Below are positions 33,011 to 42,748 of a stretch of DNA of 64,000 nt, piece after piece (position 1 is the stretch's first letter; each line of letters starts with the position of its first letter). Source of the DNA: JBCBKU01 sp038521345. Its GTDB lineage: Bacteria; Pseudomonadota; Alphaproteobacteria; Rhodobacterales; Rhodobacteraceae. The DNA is taken from assembly GCA_038521345.1 (NCBI GenBank), contig JBCBKU010000001.1, positions 1 to 64,000 on the forward strand, read 5' to 3'. The notes beneath the pieces are model-generated. The model was not told the DNA's origin. It searched no databases and saw only the letters and a list, made by a program, of their open reading frames with translations. The position numbers were made by a program, and so were the translations under genes.

Positions 33011-34707
33011 GCCGCGAGGTCGTCGGGCGTCACGTCCAGTACGCTGGAGGGATCCGCCGCCACCTGCGCAAAAAGCCCGCCGCTTTCCGGTAGGAGCCGT
33101 GCCATATAAAAGCGCGCCAACCTCGTTCGAGGACCCTCTCCTCCTTCCGCGATGGCGGACAAGAGGTGGACATGTCCGCCCAAAACACGAGCGAAGGCCC
33201 GAAGATACGCGGCAGACGCCGGAAGCCTGTCTGAAACGGACCGTGCCACGATCGTTTCTGTCGCTTCGCGCAGGCCCTCGGCGGCAGACCAAAGAGCATT
33301 GGCTAAATCAGGAAGCGCGGCGCGAGCATCTTCAGCGGCCTGTTCGATCTCATCGATCAACTTGAACGCCTCCTCGCCACCATCCGACATCTTGCGGGTG
33401 ACAAGATCCATCGCCTGGATCCCGTTTGTCCCTTCATAGATTGTCAGAACGCGGGCATCACGTAGATACTGCGCGGCCCCGGTTTCCTCGACGAAACCCA
33501 TGCCACCATGAACTTGAATGCCAAGGCTTGCCACGTCGACACCAATGTCGGTTCCAAAGGCTTTTGCTATTGGAGTGAGCAGTGCAGCGCGCGCCTCCCA
33601 GCCGGGCTGCGCCTCAAGGTCAATCGCTACCGCGCAGCTAAGGGCAATCCCGCGTGCGGCATGGATCTCGGCCCGCATCTCGGCCAACATACGCCGGACG
33701 TCGGCGTGGTCGACGATGGATCCGGTCGGCCCTCGCGTTTTGCCTTGAACCCGGTCCATGGCGTAGTGCGTTGCCTGTTGGTATGCGGCTTCTGCGGTTC
33801 CGATGCCCTGCACGGCTACTCCGAGCCGTGCTCGGTTCATCATCGTGAACATTGCGGCAAGGCCTGCATTTTCTTCGCCAATCAACCAACCCGTCGCGCC
33901 TTCGTACTGCATGACACAAGTCGGAGACGCATGAAGACCCAGTTTATGTTCGAGGCTTTGCACCCGCAGGTCGTTCGCCACCCCGGCGCGCCCGTCGGCG
34001 TCCGGGATCTGGCGCGGCACGAGGAATAGCGAGATGCCGCGGGTTCCCTCCGGTGCTCCGGGCGTCCGGGCGAGCACCAGATGGCAGACATTCTCCGTGA
34101 AATCGCAGTCGCCCCATGAGATATAGATCTTCTGCCCGGTGATCTTGTATGTGCCGTTCCCCTGAGGTTCCGCCTTTGTGCGAAGCGCGCCTACGTCGCT
34201 GCCCGCTTGGGGTTCGGTCAGGTTCATCGTCCCTGACCATACGCCCGAGACCAGTTTGGGCAGATATGTCTGGCGGATGGCCTCCGACGCATGTGCTTGG
34301 ATGGCGTCGATGGCCGATTGGCTAAGCAAGGGCTGCACTTCAAACGAAAGGCAAGCGCCTGCCATCATCTCGTGAACGCCGACCTGATAGGCGTGGGGCA
34401 ATCCCATGCCGCCAAAGGATTCGTCGGCTGAGATTCCAATCCAACCGCCTTCCACCAAACTGGAATAGGCTTCCGCAAACCCATCGGGCGATCGCACGCG
34501 CCCGTTTTTAAGCACTGCTCCTTGCATGTCGCCCGACCGCTGCAGAGGGGCGATTTGTTCTTCGCACAGCCGACCAGCCTCGGTTAGAACTGCTTCGGTT
34601 GTTTCTTCGGAAAGATCGGATCCTGGTTGCGCTCCGCGAACCAGTGAGAAGCGTGCGATGGTTTCCAGGACGAACTTGATTTCTGCAATCGGAGCTTGAT
34701 AGGCCAT
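33007..34707 (-). CDS. Acyl-CoA dehydrogenase
   Basis: A 566-residue FAD flavoprotein of the long acyl-CoA dehydrogenase group (an extended, AidB/FadE-like size). Key parts are MNLTEPQAGSDVGALRTKAE, KIYISWGDCDFTENVCHLVLARTPG, the VQGIGTAEAAYQQATHYAMDRVQGK segment and YEGTNGIQAMDLVTRK near the C-terminus. That last segment has Glu at the catalytic-base position. It oxidises acyl-CoA to enoyl-CoA and hands electrons to ETF and ETF-QO (22208). ATG 34707 is the family start; 90 bases separate it from divergent Sua5. It leads the operon that includes the hydrolase and DUF6173. Confidence 0.93.
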   Translation of the reverse strand: MAYQAPIAEIKFVLETIARFSLVRGAQPGSDLSEETTEAVLTEAGRLCEEQIAPLQRSGDMQGAVLKNGRVRSPDGFAEAYSSLVEGGWIGISADESFGGMGLPHAYQVGVHEMMAGACLSFEVQPLLSQSAIDAIQAHASEAIRQTYLPKLVSGVWSGTMNLTEPQAGSDVGALRTKAEPQGNGTYKITGQKIYISWGDCDFTENVCHLVLARTPGAPEGTRGISLFLVPRQIPDADGRAGVANDLRVQSLEHKLGLHASPTCVMQYEGATGWLIGEENAGLAAMFTMMNRARLGVAVQGIGTAEAAYQQATHYAMDRVQGKTRGPTGSIVDHADVRRMLAEMRAEIHAARGIALSCAVAIDLEAQPGWEARAALLTPIAKAFGTDIGVDVASLGIQVHGGMGFVEETGAAQYLRDARVLTIYEGTNGIQAMDLVTRKMSDGGEEAFKLIDEIEQAAEDARAALPDLANALWSAAEGLREATETIVARSVSDRLPASAAYLRAFARVLGGHVHLLSAIAEGGEGPRTRLARFYMARLLPESGGLFAQVAADPSSVLDVTPDDLAA

Positions 34708-34797
34708 GGTCTTCCCCTTGGTCGCCCAACAGCGGCGCACCCAAAAAGGATGGTCCGGTCGCTCGGGCCCGATCAACAAGGACGCCACGTCACCGCC

Positions 34798-35769
34798 ATG
34801 GTTACCAATTCAGTACGGCCGCTTTTGTTGTCTTCCAGCAATGATGGGATTGCCCGTGCCAGCCAGCTGCTCCGTGATGGCGAACTCGTCGCCTTCCCGA
34901 CAGAAACGGTTTACGGCCTTGGGGCACGTGCGGATGTTCCTGCCGCCGTGGCGCAGGTCTATGCCGCAAAGGGGCGTCCTGCGGTCAATCCGCTTATCGT
35001 ACACGTCCCTGATTTGGCGGTGGCGCAGAACCTGGCATCGTTTGATGATGATGCTATGCGCCTTGCTGAGGCGTTCTGGCCCGGTCCGCTAACGCTTGTT
35101 CTGCCGAAGCGACCGGATTCGGAAATTGTCCCCGCGGCAACAGCCGGACTGCCCAGTGTCGCCCTGCGATCCCCGGACCATCCCGTTGCGCTGGCATTGC
35201 TGCGCGCGACCGGGCTGCCCATCGTAGCTCCCTCTGCGAACCTCTCGGGAAGGCTGAGTCCAACAACGGCCAAACATGTCTTGTCGGGTCTGGGCGCGCG
35301 GATCGCGGCAATCGTAGACGGTGGCGGTGCCGAGATCGGAGTGGAATCTTCGATTGTCGCGACGGGGAAAGCGCCGCGACTGCTTCGCCCGGGCGGACTT
35401 CCGTTGGGTGCGATAGAAGCCTGTCTTGGTACCGATCTGGCGATTGATGCCGGCTCGGATCATGCGCCGGAGGCGCCTGGACAATTGGCATCCCACTATG
35501 CGCCTCGCGCTATCCTGAGGTTGAACGCAACGGCTTCGGCGGCGGACGAGGTGCATCTCGGGTTTGGATCAGTGCCTGGCGATCTGTCCCTGTCGCAGTC
35601 TGGTGATCTTGCCGAAGCAGCGCGACGTCTTTTTGCGGCGCTGGCCGAGCTCGACGCGAGGGGACCCTCGAAAATTGCAGTGGCTCCGATTCCCGATCAA
35701 GGCCTCGGTCGCGCAATAAATGACCGATTGCGCCGCGCTGCCGCGCCGCGTGATCAGCGCCACGGCTAG
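34798..35769 (+). CDS. tsaC: L-threonylcarbamoyladenylate synthase (Sua5 type)
   Basis: A 323-residue protein of the longer Sua5 form. The YrdC domain (about 15-195) has FPTETVYGLGARA, KGRPAVNPLIVHV, FWPGPLTLVLPK, PSVALRSPDHPVALALL and APSANLSGRLSPT. A C-terminal Sua5 domain follows. It makes threonylcarbamoyl-AMP from threonine, bicarbonate and ATP for the t6A37 modification of tRNAs decoding ANN codons. ATG 34798 is chosen over an upstream frame. Its stop shares CTAG with convergent yqgE. Confidence 0.94.
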   Translation: MVTNSVRPLLLSSSNDGIARASQLLRDGELVAFPTETVYGLGARADVPAAVAQVYAAKGRPAVNPLIVHVPDLAVAQNLASFDDDAMRLAEAFWPGPLTLVLPKRPDSEIVPAATAGLPSVALRSPDHPVALALLRATGLPIVAPSANLSGRLSPTTAKHVLSGLGARIAAIVDGGGAEIGVESSIVATGKAPRLLRPGGLPLGAIEACLGTDLAIDAGSDHAPEAPGQLASHYAPRAILRLNATASAADEVHLGFGSVPGDLSLSQSGDLAEAARRLFAALAELDARGPSKIAVAPIPDQGLGRAINDRLRRAAAPRDQRHG

Positions 35770-36320
35770 GCCCGCCCGGAAACAGCCGAAAGAGAGAGTG
35801 GATCGACGCCGAGCGCCGCAAGTGCCCGGCTCCACTTGGCCTCGTTGTCTTCAGAAAAAATGATCTCCGGATCGGCCGAGCTGGTCAGCCAGCCATTCAT
35901 CTGCAGCTCGGTCTCAAGCTGACCCGGCGCCCAACCGGCATATCCCAACGCTAGGAAGGCTTTCGACGGGCCCCTGAGCTCGGCAATGTCCCTGAGGATG
36001 TCGAGCGTCGCGGTCATGGCGACGCCGTCGCCCACTGAGAGGGTTCCCCCTTCGGTGCAGTAGTCTTCCGAGTGCAAGACAAAGCCGCGGCCTGCTTCCA
36101 TGGGGCCGCCGAAATGCACCGGAAGCTTAAAGGCCGCCTCTTCGGCAATATCGAGCCGCCTTAGAAGATCCGCAAAGCTGATCTCCGGGGCGGGCTTGTT
36201 CACGATCAATCCCATCGCACCATCTTCGGAGTGATCACAAAGGAAGATCACGCTTTTCTCAAAGCGTGGGTCGCCCATACCTGGCATGGCGATAAGGGTT
36301 TGGCCGGTCAGAGAAGTCAT
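35766..36320 (-). CDS. yqgE: YqgE/AlgH family protein
   Basis: A 184-residue protein. It starts TSLTGQTLIAMPGMGDPRFE and contains SVIFLCDHSEDGAMGLIVNKP, VHFGGPMEAGRGFVLHS and ALGYAGWAPGQLETE, all hallmarks of the UPF0301/AlgH family. Its molecular function is unclear. ATG 36320 is 140 bases from the divergent DsbD-like gene. The stop is shared with Sua5 at CTAG 35766-35769. Confidence 0.94.
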   Translation of the reverse strand: MTSLTGQTLIAMPGMGDPRFEKSVIFLCDHSEDGAMGLIVNKPAPEISFADLLRRLDIAEEAAFKLPVHFGGPMEAGRGFVLHSEDYCTEGGTLSVGDGVAMTATLDILRDIAELRGPSKAFLALGYAGWAPGQLETELQMNGWLTSSADPEIIFSEDNEAKWSRALAALGVDPLSLSAVSGRA

Positions 36321-36459
36321 TTGAACGAGGTCATGTGCACTCCGCGTCGGAGGAATACTGCCTAAAGGATAATCGAAGGGGAAGGCCTGTTTATTCAGCT
36401 GGCATAGTGTCGCTTGATTGTTACTTCACCTCTGCGGCCAGTTGCGCCAGTTTCGCGCC

Positions 36460-37266
36460 ATGTCGCGCCTTGCCATTGCTCTTTCCTGTGCCCTCGCGGC
36501 TGCGCCAGTTGCTGCGCAGATGCCAGACGAACTTGTCACTGTCGAAGTGCTGAATGGTTGGCGTGATCCGGGCGGGGTCCATATAGCTGCAATCCGGCTA
36601 ACTCTGGCCGACGGCTGGAAAACGTATTGGCGAAGCCCGGGTGCGGCAGGAATTCCTCCGAGATTCGATTGGTCCGGGTCCCAGAACATCGACCGCGTCG
36701 GCGTCCATTGGCCGGTGCCCATCGTCTTCGAAGACAATGGATACACATCCGTAGGGTATTCGGGCGCCGTTGTTCTTCCGATCCAAATCGCGCCGCAGGA
36801 CGCCGCATCAGTCGTGACTATGGTCTCGCAAATCGACATCGGTGTTTGCGAGGCCGTCTGTGTGCCGGTTCGGCTTGATGTCTCGGCGGTTCTGTCGCCG
36901 GACACCGCCGCTCCTGACCCCGAGATCATGGCCTCGGTGCAGGATCGTCCGGCCACTGCCGGCGAAGCAGGCGCGGGGCCGGTCACCTGCGCGATCGAAC
37001 CTATTTCGGATGGAATGCGTCTGACGGCCGTGCTGAATCTCCCGGTCATGGGTTCCGACGAATTTGCAGTGGTCGAGTTCTCGGACCCGAGCGTTTGGGT
37101 TTCTGAAGCGAAGGTGACGCGGGACGGCAAGCGTTTGGTTGCCGAAGCCGAATTGGTCCCCACGGAGGCGAAGCCATTTCTAGTCGCCCGGTCCGACTTG
37201 CGCTTCACAATTCTGGCAGACGGCGCTGCCGTGGAAATCAAAGGGTGTACCGGGTCAGGCGACTAG
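36460..37266 (+). CDS. DsbD N-terminal-domain-like secreted protein
   Basis: A 268-residue secreted protein. The signal peptide MSRLAIALSCALAAAPVAAQ ends near residue 20. A beta-rich domain follows with WKTYWRSPGAAGIPPRFDW and the paired cysteines of IDIGVCEAVCVPV, the DsbC/DsbD-like corrector (PF11412) motif. A third Cys (VTCAIEP) and a C-terminal Cys (KGCTGSGD) lie later. This domain receives electrons in thiol-redox relays, but the transmembrane and thioredoxin parts of DsbD are absent, so the partner is unknown. ATG 36460 fits the signal. The stop shares CTAG 37263-37266 with the RND gene. Confidence 0.85.
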   Translation: MSRLAIALSCALAAAPVAAQMPDELVTVEVLNGWRDPGGVHIAAIRLTLADGWKTYWRSPGAAGIPPRFDWSGSQNIDRVGVHWPVPIVFEDNGYTSVGYSGAVVLPIQIAPQDAASVVTMVSQIDIGVCEAVCVPVRLDVSAVLSPDTAAPDPEIMASVQDRPATAGEAGAGPVTCAIEPISDGMRLTAVLNLPVMGSDEFAVVEFSDPSVWVSEAKVTRDGKRLVAEAELVPTEAKPFLVARSDLRFTILADGAAVEIKGCTGSGD

Positions 37267-40200
37267 ACCTGCCGACGCAGCCGTAGTCCCGCGACAACGG
37301 CCCAGATCATGGTCAGGATGATCCCCAAAAGAACCGCGAAAAGGGCAACTGCGACCCCGGTGGATTGGGTCACAGAATCCGGCAGAAGACCGCTTAGCGG
37401 GGCGGGCACCGAGCCATCCGTTGCCACCGGCAAGACAATCAGCACGAAGAGCACGGCTGCGGCTCCTGCGGCGGCCCGTGTTGCCCAAGCCGCAAGTGGC
37501 GAACGTGCTGTAGCTCCCATCGCGCGCTGGGCCGACCGGATTTGGCGTGCCACATCATGTTGCATGGCAAGAAGCGACGGCACCACCAGGAGGACAAGGA
37601 CCAGTCCGAATCCGAGTCCGTAGACCAATGTGATGACTGTTGGTTTCAGGAACTGAGCCTGTTGGGATCCTTCATAGAGAAGCGGAGCGAGGCCCAGCAC
37701 GGTTGTGAGCGTCGTCAACATCACAGGTCTAAGCCTGTCGGCGGCCCCGTCGATTATTGCTGGCAGCATACCGCGATCTTCTGCGTACTCGTCGATCGTC
37801 TTCACCAGAACGATAGAGTCGTTGATGATGATCCCTGTCATCCCGATCATGCCGACGATCGAGAACATAGACAGCGGCACGTCCCAAAGGTGATGGCCGT
37901 AGATGGTACCGACCAATCCGAAGGGCACGATTGCCATGACGACGATTGGGCGTGTCCAGCTGGAAAAGACCCATGCGAGCGTCAGGAAGATTCCAGTCAG
38001 GCATAGAATCAGACCTGTGAGCGCGTCCTGCAGGAACGCGTTTTCCTGTTCTGCGAGACCGCCAAGTTCAGTCGCAACGCCAAATCTCTCCTCGAGTTCC
38101 GGCAGGATGCGGTTTTGGATGGCGTCGGTTACCTCGACGGCGCGAGCGGGGTCATCTTCTGAGATCGTGCCTGTGACCGAGACAACGCGGATCCCATTTT
38201 CGCGCCTAATGGTCGAGAAACCAGTCCGCGATTCCACAGTCACGATGTCGGCGAGCGGCACGTACACCCCTTCGGGCGTTCGCATCTGCGCCCGGTCGAG
38301 AAAGTCCGCTGTCATCTCGCCATCTGGTAGCTCGACACGGATTTCGGCCGAACGCGGACCGTCGGGGAAAGTGGCTGCCTCAATTCCTCCCAAGCGGTTT
38401 CTTAAGACCCGTCCAAGCCCCTCGGTCGTGAAACCCAGTGCCTGGCCCTGCGGTGTAAGGTTCAGGCTGAGTTCTTCCTTGTCGTAGGCCAGCGTATCTT
38501 CCACCGCTGAGACCTCGCCGAACTGCTCAACTTCTGTCTTAAGGGCTTCTGCAGCCGCCTTGAGCGTTTCTGTACTTGCGCCGGATATCTGAACGTCGAG
38601 GGAATCGCCCCCCGGACCGGAGCCCCATCGGCGGAAGCTGACGGTTTCAAGCAACGGGTGGCGGGTCAGGTTATCCTGCAAATCGCCGACGAACGCGAAT
38701 GAGGTGTATGGTCTGAGGTCTGCGTCGATCAATTCAATTGCAATTGATCCGATCTGATCGGTGTCCTTGGTATCGCCGCCTGAAAGCCCACGGCCTGTAA
38801 AACCGCCGATCTCGGCAAGAGCATACGTAACCGGGTTTAGGCCGTGTTCCGCCTCGTACTCGGCGGCCACACGTTCGACCGTATCCTGAAGATTCCCGAT
38901 CATCTCAAGAGTGTCTTCGCGCGTTGCTCCTGGCAACATCGCAAAGTTCGCCGTGACGGACCCCTGTTCCGGCGAGTTGAAAAAACGCCAGGGTACGTCA
39001 CCCCGGATGAACAGGGTCACCTGGCTCGCAAGGATAAGTAGTACGCCAGCAATCACCGGATAACGCGCCCATATAACCCCGGCCATCAGACGCCGGAAGA
39101 TTACTTCGCGGAACCACCGAAACCCCTTGTTTACCTGTCGGCTGGGCCAGTCATACCAGTGGTCCTTGGCTGAATGGGTAAGGGCATGTGCCATGTGGTT
39201 GGGAAGAATGAGGAAGCACTCGACTAGCGATGCGATCAAAACGACGATTACCGTGAATGGAATGTCGGCGATGAGATCACCGAACCGGCCGCCAATCGCG
39301 GTTAGACCGAAGAAGGCGATCACCGTGGTGACCGTCGCGGCGAAGACGGGAGTGAACATTCGCTTAGCGGCATTCTCGGCAGCAGTTACGGGGTCCTCGC
39401 CCAGTCTCCGGTTCCGGAAATCCGCGTGCTCGCCTACGACAATCGCGTCATCCACCACGATCCCGAGGGTAATGATCAAAGCAAACAGCGAGATCATGTT
39501 AATGGTCAGACCGGCCGCGAACATCATCGCGATAGCCGCCGTCATAGCCACCGGTACGCCGGCAGCAACCCAGAACGCCGTGCGCGCGTTCAGGAAGAGG
39601 AAGAGAAGCAGAACCACGAGGCCAAGGCCCAGCAAACCGTTGTCCAGAAGAATGTCGAGACGGGCGGTAATCAGTTCCGCGCGGGTCCGGATCAGATCGA
39701 TCGCTGTGCCGTCCGGAAGAGTCGCTTGCATGTCGGCGGCAACCTCTTCGACCTGCCGCTGAATTTCGATTGCGTCACCCTGTGCTGAACGATCCACCCG
39801 GATTGACATCGCGGGATTGTCGCCCACGAAATACGCGCGCTCACGGTCAACGCCGTCCACACGGACGGTCGCGATGTCTCCGATGGTGAGCTGTGAGCCA
39901 TCCGGATTTGATCGCAGCACAACCGCCGCGATGTCACTCGCCGACCGGCGCTCGCTTCCGGTGCGGACCCGGCTAGATCCCGAAACATCACCGGCTGGAT
40001 TGGTTTCCGTCGCCTCAGCAATCGTGGCCGCAATGTCGGCCATACTGACATCGTGTTGCACAAGGGCGAGCGAAGTAACTTCGACCGTGGTTCGCGGCGC
40101 CGCAATCCCACGGATCGTCGTGCGCGTTACGCCCTCCTGAAACAGGCGCAAGACGAACTCGTCGGTGTAGCGGGCAAGCTGTTCGACACCGACGGGTCCG

Positions 40201-40652
40201 GTAATGACCACATCGGTAACCCGGTCGCGCCAGACGCCGCGTCGCACCGCGGGTTCTTCGGCATCCTCTGGCAGGCTGGTGATCGTATCGACGGCCGACT
40301 GAACATCGTCAGCGGCGCGCCCCATGTCCCAGCCGGGTTCGAATTCAAGCGTCATAGACGCCCGACCCTCCGACGACCGAGACGTACTTTCTGCAACGCC
40401 TTCCACCGCCAGCAGCGTCGGTTCCATCAGCTCGACGATCCCGCGATCGACGTCTTCTGCGCCAGCACCTTCCCATGTGACGGATACGGTGACGTTATCT
40501 ACGACAACATCGGGAAAGAACTGGGCACGCATGTTGGGGGCGGCAAAGAAACCAAGCGCGATGAGGACGACGAGAAGAAGATTGGCTGCCGTCCGGTGCC
40601 GGACGAAGTACGATAAGAGGCCGGCTGCCTTGCCCAGCGCAGGTCTAGCCAT
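37263..40652 (-). CDS. RND-type efflux transporter permease
   Basis: A 1129-residue proton-driven pump of the AcrB/hydrophobe-amphiphile efflux family. It begins with a single helix after MARPALGKAAGLLSYFVRHR, then the large periplasmic loop with EMVRDRVTDV-type strands (WRDRVTDVVITGPVG). RND motifs are VTVSVTWEGAGAEDVDRGI, GLVVLLLFLFLNARTAFWVA and GIVVDDAIVVGEHADFR (proton-relay Asp pair), with a second set starting GIFLTLAWVFSSWTRPIVVM. Twelve spans are expected. It should export toxic compounds with the adaptor encoded five bases upstream and an outer-membrane channel not present here. It is convergent with the DsbD-like gene. Confidence 0.93.
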   Translation of the reverse strand: MARPALGKAAGLLSYFVRHRTAANLLLVVLIALGFFAAPNMRAQFFPDVVVDNVTVSVTWEGAGAEDVDRGIVELMEPTLLAVEGVAESTSRSSEGRASMTLEFEPGWDMGRAADDVQSAVDTITSLPEDAEEPAVRRGVWRDRVTDVVITGPVGVEQLARYTDEFVLRLFQEGVTRTTIRGIAAPRTTVEVTSLALVQHDVSMADIAATIAEATETNPAGDVSGSSRVRTGSERRSASDIAAVVLRSNPDGSQLTIGDIATVRVDGVDRERAYFVGDNPAMSIRVDRSAQGDAIEIQRQVEEVAADMQATLPDGTAIDLIRTRAELITARLDILLDNGLLGLGLVVLLLFLFLNARTAFWVAAGVPVAMTAAIAMMFAAGLTINMISLFALIITLGIVVDDAIVVGEHADFRNRRLGEDPVTAAENAAKRMFTPVFAATVTTVIAFFGLTAIGGRFGDLIADIPFTVIVVLIASLVECFLILPNHMAHALTHSAKDHWYDWPSRQVNKGFRWFREVIFRRLMAGVIWARYPVIAGVLLILASQVTLFIRGDVPWRFFNSPEQGSVTANFAMLPGATREDTLEMIGNLQDTVERVAAEYEAEHGLNPVTYALAEIGGFTGRGLSGGDTKDTDQIGSIAIELIDADLRPYTSFAFVGDLQDNLTRHPLLETVSFRRWGSGPGGDSLDVQISGASTETLKAAAEALKTEVEQFGEVSAVEDTLAYDKEELSLNLTPQGQALGFTTEGLGRVLRNRLGGIEAATFPDGPRSAEIRVELPDGEMTADFLDRAQMRTPEGVYVPLADIVTVESRTGFSTIRRENGIRVVSVTGTISEDDPARAVEVTDAIQNRILPELEERFGVATELGGLAEQENAFLQDALTGLILCLTGIFLTLAWVFSSWTRPIVVMAIVPFGLVGTIYGHHLWDVPLSMFSIVGMIGMTGIIINDSIVLVKTIDEYAEDRGMLPAIIDGAADRLRPVMLTTLTTVLGLAPLLYEGSQQAQFLKPTVITLVYGLGFGLVLVLLVVPSLLAMQHDVARQIRSAQRAMGATARSPLAAWATRAAAGAAAVLFVLIVLPVATDGSVPAPLSGLLPDSVTQSTGVAVALFAVLLGIILTMIWAVVAGLRLRRQV

Positions 40653-40656
40653 CGCC

Positions 40657-42123
40657 CTAACCTCCCATGCGTGATTCTATGCGCTCGACCACACGGATCG
40701 GCACCTGGTCTTCCTGAAGCTGGCCAAGAATGCGCGCCTTGGCTTCTGCGGGCATGTTTGAGTTGCCTTCAACGAAAGCGACAAGCCTTGCTCGGCGTTC
40801 CGGTTCAAGTGCAACCAGCTCGGCTTCTGGTTGAGCGGCCTGCGCACCTTCGAGCTCGGGCATGATCGGCCGAACCCGCACACCTTCGCCGAGCAGTGGT
40901 GTCCGTTCCGCCACGATCCAAGCGTCGCGCAAGCCTTGGCCGCGAACTAGGATGTCATCGCCCTGTCGACGCACAAGGCTAGCCTGGCGGGCTTCGAGGC
41001 GGTCATTGTCGCCCACGATCAGCAGATTTCCATCCGAGCCAAGCGCGCCTGCCGGCAGACGTGCAACACGGTCGATGGGCCGTTCGTCGATGCGGATGGT
41101 CACGAAGTCTCCTGGGCGAAATCCGGGTGCTGCATCCAGCTGTGCAAACAACAGCCGGCCGGTCTGGCCCGCCTCGATCGTTCCGCCCTCCCGTACAATG
41201 CGCCCTGTCGCGGTGAGATCCGCACCCAATACGTCGAGTGACGCCGTCAGTTGAAGCGGTGGCAACTGACCGTCGGGTCCCAACAGTTGCGAGTATCGCG
41301 CGGTCGAGATCCGGAACGAAACCTCAAGCGCAGCGGGATCAATGATCTCGGCCATCCGTTCATTGGTCGAGACCAGCCGACCCTCTACGACCGAGACTTC
41401 ACTCAGGATCCCGTCGAAGGGTGCAAAGATCTCCGTATCCGTCAGCCTTCGTTCCGCCAGTGAAAGTGAAATCGCCCGCCGTTCCAAAAGCGTGTCCATT
41501 TGCTCGAGCCGGGTTTCGGCCTGTGCAACGGCCTGTCTCCTGGACAGGGCGGATTGGCGCGACGATGCGGCTGACAGTTCCGCGTCTTCGACACCCGCCT
41601 CAGTGCCAACGCCGCGCGAGACGAGATCGCGTTGACGCTCAAGGGCGTTTGCACGTAACGCCGCCTGTTCTTCGGCTGCGAGCAACTCGTCCCGAGCCAA
41701 TGCGAGGCCGCGCTCGGCGTCCCGCGCATCGGCTTCAGCCTCGGCCAAATCGGCGCGCGCCGTTGCAAGATCCGATTCCGCATCCTGGGGGTCGATCCGT
41801 GCGAGCAATTCGCCGGCTTGAACGCGCCCACCCTCGACGAAACGGTCGGCGAGCCAAACGATATCTCCCGCCGCGGCCGCACGAAGCTCTAGGCGGCGGC
41901 GACTTTCGACTTCGCCGAAGGTTTCCAGTACAGGTGCGACCGTTTCCGGGATATAAGGAAGAACGTTCACCGCGAAAACGCGTTCCCGCGCTGGCCGCGC
42001 GGGTTCACCTTCCGCCAAGCTGTCTTGCACTGCCCGAATGACTGACCCTCCTGCCATGGCAAGAAGTCCTGCCGTCAGGGCGAGGAGGAAGACACCGGCG
42101 AGACTGCGTCGCAAAAATCGCAT
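40657..42123 (-). CDS. RND efflux periplasmic adaptor (membrane fusion protein)
   Basis: A 488-residue HlyD/AcrA-type adaptor. It has an N-terminal anchor (about 9-29), a barrel-sandwich half motif GDIVWLADRFVEGGRVQAGELLARID, then a long alpha-helical hairpin rich in Ala, Glu and Arg (about 115-215), then APFDGILSEVSVVEGRLV. The beta-barrel region (ELTASLDVLGAD-like) and a Glu-rich C-terminus follow. It bridges the RND permease to an outer-membrane channel. ATG 42123 is clear. The stop lies five bases before the permease, so it is a two-gene operon. The long tail past the barrel is larger than in AcrA. Confidence 0.92.
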   Translation of the reverse strand: MRFLRRSLAGVFLLALTAGLLAMAGGSVIRAVQDSLAEGEPARPARERVFAVNVLPYIPETVAPVLETFGEVESRRRLELRAAAAGDIVWLADRFVEGGRVQAGELLARIDPQDAESDLATARADLAEAEADARDAERGLALARDELLAAEEQAALRANALERQRDLVSRGVGTEAGVEDAELSAASSRQSALSRRQAVAQAETRLEQMDTLLERRAISLSLAERRLTDTEIFAPFDGILSEVSVVEGRLVSTNERMAEIIDPAALEVSFRISTARYSQLLGPDGQLPPLQLTASLDVLGADLTATGRIVREGGTIEAGQTGRLLFAQLDAAPGFRPGDFVTIRIDERPIDRVARLPAGALGSDGNLLIVGDNDRLEARQASLVRRQGDDILVRGQGLRDAWIVAERTPLLGEGVRVRPIMPELEGAQAAQPEAELVALEPERRARLVAFVEGNSNMPAEAKARILGQLQEDQVPIRVVERIESRMGG

Positions 42124-42205
42124 GCTGCGTATCCTAAACCGCCTGTGCTGATAGGTAGCGCAAGCACCGTGTTGTACAACTTAGTGCCTTTAACGTCCGT
42201 CAGGG

Positions 42206-42748
42206 CTATTTCCGACGAAGATGCTCGTCCAAACGGGGCATTATCTCGACAAAGTTACAGGGACGGTGCCGGTAGTCGAGCTGTGGGAGCAGAATTTCGT
42301 CCCATGCATCGCCGCAGGCGCTTGGGCTGCCGGGCAGGGCAAAGAGGTAGGTTCCGTTAGCAACACCTGCGCAAGCACGAGATTGGACCGCAGAGGTCCC
42401 GATCTTCTGCATCGAGATCCATGTAAACATCGGGCCGAATGCCTCGATCTCTTTCTCATAGACCTCTCTATGGGCTTCGACGGTGACATCGCGCCCTGTC
42501 AGGCCCGTGCCGCCTGTAGACAGCACCACGTCGATGTCGGGGTCCACGCTCCAGTCCCGCAACTTCTCCGCGATGCTTGGCTGATCGTCGACAACAATGG
42601 CACGGCCGGCGAGGGTATGACCTGCGCCAGAGATCCGCTCGACCAAAAGGTCTCCGGATCGGTCCGTCTCCGGCGTACGCGTATCCGAAACCGTCACTAC
42701 GGCGATCCGGACTGGTGTAAACGGTCTCTCGGTGTCCAAGTTTGTCAT
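42206..42748 (-). CDS. moaB: Molybdenum cofactor biosynthesis protein MoaB
   Basis: A 180-residue protein of the MogA/MoaB family. It adenylates molybdopterin ahead of metal insertion by MoeA. Motifs are AVVTVSDTRTPETDRSGDLL (about 13-32), LSTGGTGLTGRDVTVEA and ALPGSPSACGDAWDEI. It overlaps the uracil-DNA glycosylase stop by four bases (ATGA), so the two are cotranscribed, although no link in function is known. Moco genes elsewhere in the window are at 25592 and 53536. Confidence 0.94.
   Translation of the reverse strand: MTNLDTERPFTPVRIAVVTVSDTRTPETDRSGDLLVERISGAGHTLAGRAIVVDDQPSIAEKLRDWSVDPDIDVVLSTGGTGLTGRDVTVEAHREVYEKEIEAFGPMFTWISMQKIGTSAVQSRACAGVANGTYLFALPGSPSACGDAWDEILLPQLDYRHRPCNFVEIMPRLDEHLRRK

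Noticed and set aside
36426..37241. Minus-strand open frame of 271 codons over the DsbD-like gene
   Set aside because: The plus strand encodes a signal peptide and a CEAVC motif; the antisense product has no recognisable feature.
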